DNA of 25,332 bases from DASYPQ01 sp046155895 (GCA_046155895.1 JBJXFB010000168.1:1-25332), one strand, 5' to 3'. Counted from the first letter of the stretch, positions 8,027 through 15,887 are shown. Numbers and translations are program-made. The notes: generated from the sequence alone by a model not told the origin.

Positions 8027-8704
8027 ATGAGCAACGCTCGTCTCATCTCGCACTGGGATCACCTCATCGATGGGTTCCAGTACTCCCCGCAAGCATTCTA
8101 CACGGCCCTTGAAGAAGCACTCACGAAGCGAACGATCCCGGATACGAAGACCATTCGCATTGAGCTTGACGAAGGGCCGGTTCTCTCGGGGAAGCGCATC
8201 TACCTTCGGGTGACGCGCGAAGAGCTGTCCTTCGATATCTGCGCCGCTCCGTTTGGGAGCGGCTTTTTCGTGTCCTGGTGGCTGGGGAAGCCGTCTCGCC
8301 GCGGCCTTCTCTATGCCTTGCTTCTCGTCGGCGCGATCGTCGCTTTTCCTGCTGTCGTGGTCATCCTCGGCGTCATGATGCAGATCTTCGGCGTTCTGAA
8401 TGGTGTTGTGGGAACGCTATCGATCGTGCTCGTCGGCATCGCGGGGCTCGGCTACTTCATCCGACGTGGCGTTCTCGGCATCGAGGACGAGGTGCTAGCA
8501 CTCCCCATCGTGGGGGCCATCTACGATTGGATCTACAAGCCATCGACCTACTACCGTCTCGACACGGCCTCCATGTTCCAGCACACCGTCCACATCGCGG
8601 TCCTCGAGGTCATTGACAGCATCACGAACACGGGAGGCGTTCGTGCGCTCTCCGAGTTCGAGCGGAAGCCCATCCTCCGCGAGTTCTATCGCCGCGCAGG
8701 GTGA
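8027..8704 (+). CDS. Membrane protein of unknown function, between two ATPase genes
   Basis: A 225-residue protein. The N-terminal ~90 residues look soluble and mixed alpha/beta. Two adjacent hydrophobic segments at about residues 93-125 and 127-147 (rich in Val, Leu, Ile and Gly) should form a membrane hairpin. The C-terminal ~75 residues are soluble and end FYRRAG. GGAG eight bases before the ATG supports this start. It begins 11 bp after the first ATPase and ends 4 bp before the second, so all three are almost certainly one transcript. An obvious idea is that it anchors the ATPases, neither of which has a membrane segment of its own. I know no family for it. An intrinsic-terminator-like sequence lies inside the gene. 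Confidence 0.7.
   Translation: MSNARLISHWDHLIDGFQYSPQAFYTALEEALTKRTIPDTKTIRIELDEGPVLSGKRIYLRVTREELSFDICAAPFGSGFFVSWWLGKPSRRGLLYALLLVGAIVAFPAVVVILGVMMQIFGVLNGVVGTLSIVLVGIAGLGYFIRRGVLGIEDEVLALPIVGAIYDWIYKPSTYYRLDTASMFQHTVHIAVLEVIDSITNTGGVRALSEFERKPILREFYRRAG
8243..8268 (+). terminator. Intrinsic-terminator-like hairpin inside a coding region
   Basis: Arms GCCGCTCC (8,243-8,250) and GGAGCGGC (8,256-8,263) pair perfectly over 8 GC-rich positions with a 5-nt loop, followed by TTTTT (8,264-8,268). It is within codons ~73-81 of the membrane-protein gene, just before the membrane segments. Whether it works depends on ribosome coverage; it would act when translation lags. Confidence 0.45.
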
Positions 8705-8708
8705 GCGA

Positions 8709-11700
8709 ATGGGCGAACCGCTTGAACCTGCGCCCGTACCCTCCGGGAGATCGACGCTCTCGACGAGACTGACGGAGAACTTCTACGCCTGGGAACGGCG
8801 CGGGCGAGGATGGACTCGCTATCCGTATCCCGTCCCGCTTGAGCCGCCCTTCCGACCATTCTTCCACGCAGGCACTCCCGAGACAGGCATCGCGGACGAC
8901 GGGCGTCGACCGGGAGTCCTCGAACGCGTGTTCAATCGACTCCGTTCGGGAGACGAACCCTGTGAGGTGTCCCCTCGGAACGACGAGAACGAGGACGTGC
9001 CCGAACACGATGATGACCAGAGTGATCGGGTCGAACTTCGGATCAGGATTCCCCAGTCGCTCAACCCCGGCCGCGACCTCGCGGAGCGCATGATCTTGGC
9101 ACTCTCGGGCACGGTCTCCCCGGTGAGCTTCGAGCTCGTCGGACTCTCAGATGGAGTCATTCTCCAGTTCGCGTGCCGGACCGAGGATGTGCCTACACTC
9201 AAGCAAGTACTGGAGGCGTTCGTTCCCGAGGCTTCGGTAGAGGAAACGCCCGGGTTTCTTGAGAAGGCGTGGAGCGCACGCGAATTAGGTTACCCAGTCA
9301 TCGCCGACTTTGGGCTCTCCCGGGAGTTCATGCTTCCGATCGACGTCCCGCGTTCGTTCGAGGTTGATCCCGTGCTCGCTTTCGTGAGCGCCTTGGACGG
9401 TATGGATGAGAGGGAGATCGGCGTCTTGCAGGTGCTGTTTGCGCGCACCTCGTACCCGTGGGCCGAGAGCATTGCCCGGGCGATTACTGATGGCACCGGA
9501 GGAGCGTTCTTCATCGACGCACCGGAAACCGCTTCGCGGGCGAAGGCGAAGATCAGCCGCCCGCTTTTCGCGTGCGTCGTCCGGATCGGAGTACTCGCGG
9601 CGACGGAGACGCAGGCATGGAAGCGCGCGCGGAACCTCGGCAATGCTTTGGCACAGTTCGCAAACCCAGCTTCGAACGAGTTCGTGCCTCTCGAAAACGA
9701 CTTCTACACAGATACCGATCACGCGCGTGAACTCATCCTCAGGCGCACACGCCGGAGCGGCATGATCCTCGCCTCCGACGAGCTCGCCTCAATCGTGCAT
9801 CTGCCCTCGCCATCGGTGCATGCTCCAGGCATCCGCGGTCAAGCCCGGAAGACGAAGCGAGCGCCCGAACATCTCGCGGTCGGAGACGTCGTGCTCGGCG
9901 AGAACGCGGACCGGGGGAAGACGCGCATCGTGCGCCTGCCGAGCGCGATGCGCCTCCGGCATCTCCATGTCATCGGCGCGACGGGCAGCGGCAAGTCCAC
10001 GCTCATGCGGGAGCTCATGCGGCAGGATCTCGAGGCTGGCCGCGGCATTGGACTCCTCGATCCGCACGGCGATCTTGCGGACGAGGTTCTTGCGCTCGTT
10101 CCCGATCGGCGTCGGAACGAGGTCGTTCTTTTCGATCCCGCAGACGAGGAAGCACCCGTGGGGTTCAACGTTCTTGGTGCTCGGAGCGAGCGCGAGAGGG
10201 AACTCCTCGAGTCAGACCTCGTCGCGGTGTTCCGCCGGTTCTCGACTTCGTGGGGCGACCAGATGACCGCGGTTCTCGGGAACGCAATACTGGCGCTCCT
10301 TGAGAGCCCGAAGGGCGGAACGCTCCTCGATCTCCGCCGATTCCTCACGGAGCGTGGATTCAGAGGGCGCGTTCTCGCAACCGTTCATGATCCGGCGGTC
10401 CGATCGTTCTGGGATCGGGAGTTCCCGCTCCTGAAGGGAACGCCCCAGACCTCAATTCTGACCAGGCTCGATCAGTTCCTGCGTCCTCGCTCGGTGCGAA
10501 GAGTTGTCGCGGAGCGAGAGAACAAACTCGATCTCGCCTCGATTGTCCATTCCGGCGGCATCTTCATTGGGAAGCTCTCTCAGGGAGCGATCGGTGAAGA
10601 GAACGCGCACCTCTTGGGGAGCCTCCTCGTCGCGAAGTTCCAGCAGGTTGCGCTTGCCCGTGAACGCCTTCCAGAAACCGAGCGGCACGACTTCTTCCTG
10701 TACCTCGACGAATTCCACCACTTCGTAACTCCGTCACTCGGCTCACTCCTTGCCGGAGCGCGGAAGTATCACGTAGGACTCGTACTCGCACACCAGGAGC
10801 TCCGTCAGCTCGGGAATCGGGAACTCGAGAGCGCGCTCCTCACGAATGCGGGCACGCGTGTCTGCTTCCGATTGGGCGACGAAGATGCGCGGAAGCTCGC
10901 TGAGGGATTCACTTCGTTCGACGCGCGGGATCTCCAGAGCCTTGGCACTGGGGAGGCGATTGTTCGCGTCGAGCGCGCGGACCACGACTTCTCCATTCGC
11001 GTGCGCGCAACGCCTCGTCCCGAATCGACCAAGGCCGCGGCGCACGTCGATGCGATCCGCTCGCTCTCGCGGTCGCGCTGGGGCACGCCCCGCGAGGAGG
11101 TCGATCGCGTGCTTGCTGCGGCGTACGGCGAAGCAGTAGAGCCGCGAGCCGAGAAAAACGAGGTTACAGAAGGGCTGGGCGACCAGCTTGTCGAAACCGA
11201 GCCGCGCGTTGACGTTCCCGGGCCGGACTCTCCCACCCGCCAACTCATCCCGCGGCCACCAAAGCCGGCGGCAGCACGCACGTCGAAGCCCCCGGTTGTA
11301 CGTGCGGAAACGGCACCTGGCCGCGGCGGCGCGAAGCACAAGTACCTTCAGACACTCATCAAGCGGTACGCCGAAGAGCGTGGGTATCGTGCTCGCCTCG
11401 AAGCGGTCCTCCCCGAGGGCGGGAGAGTCGACGTGCTTCTTGAGCGGGGAGGGGCATCGGTCGCCTGCGAGATCTCGATCGCTTCGACGCCGGAGCAGGA
11501 GCTCGGCAATATTGAGAAGTGTCTCACGGGTGGATGCGGAAGGGTCGTGGTGGTCTCCCCAGAGCGGCGAACTCTCCGGAAGGTCGAGACCCTCGTAGTC
11601 TCCTCGCTTCCAGAGGCGCAGCACACACGGATCTCCTATCTCACACCGGAAGAACTCCTCGCGTTCATCGACGAACAGGCTGCGACGCCGGAGACCCGTG

Positions 11701-11831
11701 AGGGCACGGTACTTGGCTACAAGGTTCGGACAAGTCTCTCCAGGATCGCACCTGAGGAACAGGCTGCTCGACAGGAGTCAATCGTCCGGACGATCGTGCG
11801 GTCGCTTCGGAAGATGAAGGCAGAACAATAG
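8709..11831 (+). CDS. VirD4/HerA-type ATPase fused to a PD-(D/E)xK-like domain
   Basis: A 1040-residue protein. Residues ~1-110 are basic, proline-rich and acidic linker. Residues ~110-400 form an uncharacterised domain. A RecA-like pump follows with Walker A GATGSGKST (423-431), LDPHGDL, Walker B FFLYLDEF (D667, E668), LAHQELRQL and NAGTRVCFRLG. After a flexible Pro/Glu region (~790-870), the last ~150 residues resemble a PD-(D/E)xK nuclease core: GGRVDVLLERGG (D908), then VACEIS (E921), with serine S923 where lysine is usual. ATG at 8,709, four bases after the upstream stop, is preferred to an earlier in-frame start that overlaps that gene. The ATPase core is paralogous to the 6,765 gene. 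The family is that of conjugative coupling or DNA-transfer ATPases. The nuclease-like tail suggests DNA end recognition or cleavage, though activity is unproven. Confidence 0.8.
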   Translation: MGEPLEPAPVPSGRSTLSTRLTENFYAWERRGRGWTRYPYPVPLEPPFRPFFHAGTPETGIADDGRRPGVLERVFNRLRSGDEPCEVSPRNDENEDVPEHDDDQSDRVELRIRIPQSLNPGRDLAERMILALSGTVSPVSFELVGLSDGVILQFACRTEDVPTLKQVLEAFVPEASVEETPGFLEKAWSARELGYPVIADFGLSREFMLPIDVPRSFEVDPVLAFVSALDGMDEREIGVLQVLFARTSYPWAESIARAITDGTGGAFFIDAPETASRAKAKISRPLFACVVRIGVLAATETQAWKRARNLGNALAQFANPASNEFVPLENDFYTDTDHARELILRRTRRSGMILASDELASIVHLPSPSVHAPGIRGQARKTKRAPEHLAVGDVVLGENADRGKTRIVRLPSAMRLRHLHVIGATGSGKSTLMRELMRQDLEAGRGIGLLDPHGDLADEVLALVPDRRRNEVVLFDPADEEAPVGFNVLGARSERERELLESDLVAVFRRFSTSWGDQMTAVLGNAILALLESPKGGTLLDLRRFLTERGFRGRVLATVHDPAVRSFWDREFPLLKGTPQTSILTRLDQFLRPRSVRRVVAERENKLDLASIVHSGGIFIGKLSQGAIGEENAHLLGSLLVAKFQQVALARERLPETERHDFFLYLDEFHHFVTPSLGSLLAGARKYHVGLVLAHQELRQLGNRELESALLTNAGTRVCFRLGDEDARKLAEGFTSFDARDLQSLGTGEAIVRVERADHDFSIRVRATPRPESTKAAAHVDAIRSLSRSRWGTPREEVDRVLAAAYGEAVEPRAEKNEVTEGLGDQLVETEPRVDVPGPDSPTRQLIPRPPKPAAARTSKPPVVRAETAPGRGGAKHKYLQTLIKRYAEERGYRARLEAVLPEGGRVDVLLERGGASVACEISIASTPEQELGNIEKCLTGGCGRVVVVSPERRTLRKVETLVVSSLPEAQHTRISYLTPEELLAFIDEQAATPETREGTVLGYKVRTSLSRIAPEEQAARQESIVRTIVRSLRKMKAEQ

Positions 11832-11933
11832 CCTGGAGTTCGCACCTTCGGACCCGTGATGAGGGGCCTGGCGTTCCTGTGGCACAAATCGACGCCTTCA
11901 ACATGACTCCGGTTCCGGTCCACCATTGGCTTC

Positions 11934-13280
11934 ATGCAACACGAAGTCGAAGCCAGAGGGCGCTCTGCCGCCGAGGCGAAGATGAACCGCGTGCCCACGG
12001 TCTCAGCCGTTCTTCCAGACGGAACACTCATCGAAATGGTGTTCGATCCGACACGCGGGGTGACGGCGTTCGCGCGCTCCAAGGATGGCGCCTGGGATCT
12101 CGTACCCGAATGCCAGGTCCCTGACGGGCGGCGGCTTGTCCCGCTCTCGCCGCGGAACAATCTCCTCGAGCACGGCGTCGTGCGTTTCGCCATCGCTCCC
12201 GAGGAGTACGGATCGGAACGCCAGCTCGCCGTTGCAGTCCGCTCCTTCATCCACCGCTACGTAAACGTCTCACCGCGTTTCGAGCGGGTCGCGACTGCAT
12301 ACGTTCTCCTCTCGTGGATCTCGGACACGTTCAACGATCTCCCATACCTCAGGGTCCGCGGCGCGCCGGGTACGGGAAAGACCAGGTTCCTCCTCACGGT
12401 CGGCTCTCTCTGCTACAAGCCGATCTTCGCCTCGGGCGCGTCAACGGTATCTCCGATCTTCAGGATCCTCGATCTCGTGAAAGGGACCCTCATCTTGGAC
12501 GAGAGCGACTTTCGGTTCTCCGACGAGCGCGCGGAAGTGGTGAAGATCCTGAACAACGGAAACGTCCGGGGCTTTCCCGTGCTCCGCACGGAGACGGTGC
12601 CCGGATCGAAGGAATTCAATCCGCGCGCGTATCACGTTTTCGGCCCCAAGATCGTCGGAACGCGGGGGTTCTTCGATGACGCGGCGCTCGAGAGCCGCTT
12701 CCTGACCGAAGAAATGGACTCGCTCCGGCTTCGCGACGACATCCCGATCAGCCTTCCCCCTGAACACGAAGCGGAGGCACTTCGCCTGAGAAACAAGCTC
12801 CTCCTTTACCGCTTCCGCACCTACGGAAAGCCCCGTGATCTCACCGCGAACCTCGATCGGACCCTGGAGCCGAGACTTGCACAGATCTTCGCACCGCTCT
12901 TGTCGGTCGCCGAGGATGAGGACACGCTCGCAGATCTCTTGGAACTCGCACGGACCTACCATCGCGAGATGGCGGCCGACCGGCTCCTCGACGTTGCTGC
13001 CGAGATCCTCGGTCTAATCCGAGAGCTCTGGACACCCGGAGCGGAGTGCCCGGCAGTGAAGGAGATCGCCGTACGGTTCGTCGAGCGCTATGGAGCCGAG
13101 TACCCGCAGATGACGCCGAAGCGAGTGGGCTGGTTCATCCGTAGGAAGTTGGGCCTCGAAACGATGAAGTCGAATGGCGTCTACATCATCCCGGTCTCTG
13201 AAGGATTGAAGCTCGAGCGTCTCTTCGAACGGTACGGCCTTCAGAGCAAAGAGGCGTCACCGTCCGACGGAATTCCCTGA
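11934..13280 (+). CDS. Primase/helicase-like AAA ATPase
   Basis: A 448-residue ATPase resembling the helicase part of plasmid and phage primase-helicase proteins. Walker A is GAPGTGKT (143-150), Walker B LILDESDF (186-193, D189, E190), then an arginine-rich segment with VGTRGFFDDAALESR that fits the sensor and arginine-finger region of AAA+ proteins. The N-terminal ~110 residues (VLPDGTLIEMVFDP...) are of unknown fold. The C-terminal ~110 residues look like a winged-helix DNA-binding tail (PKRVGWFIRRKLGLE). No primase catalytic domain is evident. The likely role is unwinding or loading at the element's replication origin. The start is uncertain: ATG 11,934 has no ribosome site, whereas ATG 11,982 has GAGG at suitable spacing. 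Its stop overlaps the first of four AAGTCC half-sites that precede the XRE gene. Confidence 0.7.
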   Translation: MQHEVEARGRSAAEAKMNRVPTVSAVLPDGTLIEMVFDPTRGVTAFARSKDGAWDLVPECQVPDGRRLVPLSPRNNLLEHGVVRFAIAPEEYGSERQLAVAVRSFIHRYVNVSPRFERVATAYVLLSWISDTFNDLPYLRVRGAPGTGKTRFLLTVGSLCYKPIFASGASTVSPIFRILDLVKGTLILDESDFRFSDERAEVVKILNNGNVRGFPVLRTETVPGSKEFNPRAYHVFGPKIVGTRGFFDDAALESRFLTEEMDSLRLRDDIPISLPPEHEAEALRLRNKLLLYRFRTYGKPRDLTANLDRTLEPRLAQIFAPLLSVAEDEDTLADLLELARTYHREMAADRLLDVAAEILGLIRELWTPGAECPAVKEIAVRFVERYGAEYPQMTPKRVGWFIRRKLGLETMKSNGVYIIPVSEGLKLERLFERYGLQSKEASPSDGIP

Positions 13281-13350
13281 AGTCCACAAAGTCCCCGAGC
13301 GCACCGAAGCAAAGGAGCGCGCGCCGGGACTTCAGAGACGTTGGGGACTT
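13277..13350 (+). promoter_or_regulatory. Four AAGTCC/GGACTT half-sites, likely XRE operator
   Basis: CTGAAGTCC (13,277-13,285) and AAGTCCCC (13,289-13,296) are matched by their exact reverse complements GGACTTCAG (13,327-13,335) and GGGGACTT (13,343-13,350). The arms are interleaved (A-B-A'-B'), so they cannot all form one simple hairpin. This arrangement suits two pairs of protein-binding half-sites. They lie about 110 bp before the XRE gene, at the place expected for autoregulation. Confidence 0.45.
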
Positions 13351-13457
13351 CGTCCAGGACTCGTAGAGCATCGAGTGCTCGTGATGCTCAGAGTGTTGCC
13401 GGAAGGGGCACATCTCGCCCTCATGTGCGCGAATCAGGGAGGCGTATTCTTGAGGAG

Positions 13458-13811
13458 ATGCCAGCAGTCAGACCATTACAAAACTATCTCCGGATGTACC
13501 GGAAGCGCCTCGGCCTCACGCAGGCTGAGCTCGCGGTCCTTCTTGGGTGTGCGCATCGGTCGAAGGTGTCCCGATACGAGCGCGGCGTTCGCAGCCCCTC
13601 GCTCGTGACACTGATTGGGTTTGAGATCGTCTTCCGCGCTCCCGTTGCCGCGCTCTACGCAGGTCAGTACGCGAAGGTGCGAGAGGAGATCCGGGCACGT
13701 GCTCGGCGTCTCTCGCGGAAGCTCGATGCGAAGCCGATGACGCCAGCGACGAAGCAGAAGTTCGACGCCTTGGTCGACGTCATCTTTCCACCGAAGGTGA
13801 AGGACGCCTAA
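13458..13811 (+). CDS. XRE-family helix-turn-helix regulator
   Basis: A 117-residue DNA-binding protein. Residues ~7-65 form a Cro/C1-type HTH: LRMYRKRLGLTQAELAVLLG is helices 1-2, and CAHRSKVSRYERGVRSPS holds the recognition helix and the conserved S-x-YE-G-R-P-S turn. The C-terminal half is basic and helical (EEIRARARRLSRKL) and may dimerise. The ATG at 13,458 directly follows a GAGGAG, spaced closer than ideal; the frame is open further left but without homologous-looking residues. Only 6 bp separate it from the resolvase gene, so they form an operon. Four inverted half-sites upstream are plausible binding sites for it. It probably controls excision and replication genes of the element, which is inference from position. 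Confidence 0.8.
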   Translation: MPAVRPLQNYLRMYRKRLGLTQAELAVLLGCAHRSKVSRYERGVRSPSLVTLIGFEIVFRAPVAALYAGQYAKVREEIRARARRLSRKLDAKPMTPATKQKFDALVDVIFPPKVKDA

Positions 13812-13817
13812 CACACC

Positions 13818-14333
13818 ATGGAGCCAACCTACGAACCATTACCACGAGATCGCGTCCTTGCCGTCGATCCCGTCTCCCGGGGATTTGGATTTGTCGTGCT
13901 CGAAACCGGTCCGCTCCAGCTCGTCGATTGGGGCGTGCGGATCTGCGCACGACGTGAAGAGGATGCATGTGCGAACGCGGTCCGAAGGATGATCGCGCGG
14001 TATGAACCCACCGCGATCGTGATCGAGGATGCGCGGGAAGCCCGCACACTTCGGGCTGTATCCCTCGAAGCATTCCTCGGGAGCATCGCTGAGGCCCTCA
14101 GCGGTTCGTCGATTGCGCTGCGCACGTACTCACGGCGCGACATCCGGCGAGCGTTCGCTTCAGAGGGTGCCGTCACTAAGGAGCAGATCGCAAAGGTACT
14201 GGTCGCTCGGTTCCCCGAGCTACGAGTGAAGGAGCCGCCCCGTCGCATGCTCTGGGAGAGCGAGGATGCACGGATGTCGATCTTCGACGCGCTCTCCCTC
14301 GCAACGACTCACTTTGTCTCCGGCGACGGCTAG
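13818..14333 (+). CDS. RuvC-like Holliday junction resolvase
   Basis: A 171-residue RNase H-fold protein with the RuvC pattern. A first strand LAVDPVSRGFGFVVLE carries D17. A second block AIVIEDA carries E70 and D71. A basic middle region RTYSRRDIRRAF follows, corresponding to the K/R-rich junction-binding part that often reads -K-x-x-V/I-. The C-terminal helix FDALSLATTH carries D157 followed by AL-x-x-A-x-TH, as in RuvC. In classical RuvC an extra aspartate stands three residues before that last one. Here the position is serine (S154), while D150 lies four residues further upstream. The product probably cleaves four-way junctions during element replication or recombination. It begins 6 bp after the XRE gene and is followed by a 132-bp gap with hairpins. 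Confidence 0.75.
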   Translation: MEPTYEPLPRDRVLAVDPVSRGFGFVVLETGPLQLVDWGVRICARREEDACANAVRRMIARYEPTAIVIEDAREARTLRAVSLEAFLGSIAEALSGSSIALRTYSRRDIRRAFASEGAVTKEQIAKVLVARFPELRVKEPPRRMLWESEDARMSIFDALSLATTHFVSGDG

Positions 14334-14374
14334 GCCAAGCCCGAGCACCTGTTCTTTTCAAACTCCCAAGATGG

Positions 14375-14414
14375 ACCGCACTCCGCGGTGTCTCGCGAGC
14401 CCGACGGGCTCGCG
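14375..14414 (+). repeat. Two adjacent hairpins in the sigma-factor leader
   Basis: ACCGC (14,375-14,379) pairs with GCGGT (14,385-14,389). Then CGCGAGCCCG (14,394-14,403) and CGGGCTCGCG (14,405-14,414) form a 21-nt near-perfect palindrome. They lie between the resolvase stop and the sigma-factor start at 14,466. There is no T-run, so a terminator is less likely than an RNA switch or a protein site. Confidence 0.4.
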
Positions 14415-14465
14415 GGTCACGCCGAGCTCATCACCCAGGAACTCCGAACAGAAACGGAGGAACAC

Positions 14466-14996
14466 ATGGACAATGAGTCTCGCGCGGATCTCTGTCGGGA
14501 GCTCCTCGTGCACTACGACGACATCCGCAAGGCACTGACAATCCTGGTGCGTTGTCCGCACGTCGGCCACGACCTAACCCAGGAGGCGTTTCGTCGGGCC
14601 CTTCGCTACGCGAAGCCGGGCGAACACATTAGGAACCCGAGAGCATGGCTCCGCGTCATCGCGTGGAACGTAGCGCGGGACTACGCCCGACAGAGTGCTC
14701 GGCGTGTAACCACAAACGGGAGCGACGCGCTCGTCGAAGCACTTGAAGGAAACGGAGATCCTGTAGACGACCTACCTGAGTGGGAGATCGAACAACAGGA
14801 ACTCATGGCAGCAGTCGCGGCCCTCCCGCCCATAGCGAAGGCACTCATCCTCGGTTACTACTTCGACAACAAGGGTTGCGACACGCTGGGAGTCGAGTTC
14901 GGACTTAGTCGCGAGGCGGTGAAGGTGCGTCTTCATCGAGCCCGGAGAAAGCTCCGAGATCGCCTCGGTCGCATAGAGAGGTCGCGTCGTGAGTAG
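14466..14996 (+). CDS. ECF-type RNA polymerase sigma factor
   Basis: A 176-residue group 4 sigma-70 protein. Region 2 spans residues ~30-95 (GHDLTQEAFRRALRYA, NPRAWLRVIAWNVARDYARQ), which melts and reads the -10 element. Region 4 spans ~115-172 (ALPPIAKALILGYYFDNKG, then HTH LGVEFGLSREAVKVRLHRAR), which reads the -35. The start is decided by a strong GGAGG (14,456-14,460) five bases before ATG 14,466; a frame open further upstream lacks sigma homology. There is no adjacent anti-sigma factor with membrane segment, unlike most ECF loci. Instead a small soluble protein overlaps its 3' end by 8 bp. It may switch on the element's transfer genes, or act as a regulator for the hairpin-led promoters nearby. 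Both are inference. Confidence 0.8.
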   Translation: MDNESRADLCRELLVHYDDIRKALTILVRCPHVGHDLTQEAFRRALRYAKPGEHIRNPRAWLRVIAWNVARDYARQSARRVTTNGSDALVEALEGNGDPVDDLPEWEIEQQELMAAVAALPPIAKALILGYYFDNKGCDTLGVEFGLSREAVKVRLHRARRKLRDRLGRIERSRRE

Positions 14997-15279
14997 CCAT
15001 GAAGGACTGAGGGCGACCGTCGTGCCACTTGGTCGGCTCCTGATCGCGAGGGAAGCCCTTGCTGTGCTCTCACACGATGACGTCCTGGTCGCGCTCGGCC
15101 GCCACGTCCGTAGAGACTGGGGCGAGCTCGACTGCGAAGACAAGGCCGCGAACGACCGAGCACTTGTCGACCACAGCCGGCTCCTCTCCTCCTATCGCGC
15201 GAAAGAGGGCCGAAAGTTCTGGATCATCACCGAGGCGGATCGCTCGGCAACAACCGTGCTCCTACCGGAGGAGTACTGA
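14989..15279 (+). CDS. Small conserved plasmid-type protein
   Basis: A 96-residue soluble protein of a family common on plasmids and integrated elements, with a conserved pattern: LGRLLIAREAL near the N-terminus, HVRRDWGELDCEDKAAND (H39, DWGEL), RLLSSYRA, and a nearly invariant end FWIITEADRSATTVLLPEEY. I recognise the pattern but know no biochemical role. GTG at 14,989 is the start, overlapping the sigma-factor gene by 8 bp, so translation is likely coupled. A clear intrinsic terminator follows 13 bp after the stop. Close coupling makes it a candidate partner or brake for the sigma factor, but its relatives occur without sigma factors too. Confidence 0.75.
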   Translation: MSSHEGLRATVVPLGRLLIAREALAVLSHDDVLVALGRHVRRDWGELDCEDKAANDRALVDHSRLLSSYRAKEGRKFWIITEADRSATTVLLPEEY

Positions 15280-15292
15280 TCCAGATAGCAGC

Positions 15293-15323
15293 GAGCCCGA
15301 TGCAGATGCATCGGGCTCTTTTT
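15293..15323 (+). terminator. Intrinsic terminator
   Basis: Arms GAGCCCGATGC (15,293-15,303) and GCATCGGGCTC (15,308-15,318) form an 11-bp perfect stem with a 4-nt loop, followed by TTTTT (15,319-15,323). It ends the sigma-factor operon. Confidence 0.9.
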
Positions 15324-15335
15324 CATCTGTGGACT

Positions 15336-15875
15336 CTATGCGAGATGGAGCGAGGCGAGCATCGCTATCGTGCGGTCCGCTGAATCAACGGCGCCTTTCA
15401 TGCTCGCAAGCCGATCCCCGCACTGGTCGAGATATCTGCGAAAGAACGCCTCACTACGCGCGAGGAATCTTTCTCGCACGTCGAGGGGTGCGTCCTTGAG
15501 TGGTACGAAGCCTCCGGAGCTATGTGACTGCCGCTGAACGAGCGGATTCGCGATTCGGGTGAAGTACAGTCCCCACCTGCCGTCGCGCCGCTCCATGCTG
15601 ATGTGCTCAATGTCCCGGGTGAGAACGGTTCCAAGCACCGTTAGGACTGCAAGCGGAATTGAGTCGATCTTCGAGTCCGGGACGGGGAAGTCATTCAAAT
15701 AGAACCCAGTCATGGGGATACCGAACCCGGTGCCGAGTTCTCGCGCGTAGGTATCAAGTGCGACGATGCGTTCAGTGACGCGGTCTTCGTACTGAATGAC
15801 CTGGGATTTCGGCGGCAGCACGAGGTCTGCCGGGAAGGTCAGATCCGCTCTCGGCGGATGGCTTCTCGATTGCAT
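15336..15875 (-). CDS. Hypothetical protein led by a triple micro-hairpin
   Basis: A 179-residue soluble protein with no signal or membrane segment and no family I recognise. The N-terminal ~35 residues are basic and proline-rich. The middle has hydrophobic strands and turns (GIPMTGFYLNDFPVPDSKIDSIPLAVLTVLG), then DGRWGLYFTRI. The C-terminal ~60 residues are helical and charged (DVRERFLARSEAFFRRYLDQ). ATG at 15,875 is chosen because AAGGA lies 8 bases upstream; an open frame continues for 30 more codons, but these are the hairpin repeats. It is the only minus-strand gene in the element core and is convergent with the sigma-factor operon. The unusual leader suggests its expression is tightly controlled. 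Confidence 0.6.
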   Translation of the reverse strand: MQSRSHPPRADLTFPADLVLPPKSQVIQYEDRVTERIVALDTYARELGTGFGIPMTGFYLNDFPVPDSKIDSIPLAVLTVLGTVLTRDIEHISMERRDGRWGLYFTRIANPLVQRQSHSSGGFVPLKDAPLDVRERFLARSEAFFRRYLDQCGDRLASMKGAVDSADRTIAMLASLHLA

Positions 15876-15887
15876 CTGCGTTTCCTT

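Noticed and set aside
6765..13280. Complete conjugation system
   Set aside because: No relaxase, VirB4-type ATPase with mating-pore partners, or pilin is visible in the window; only coupling-type ATPases are.
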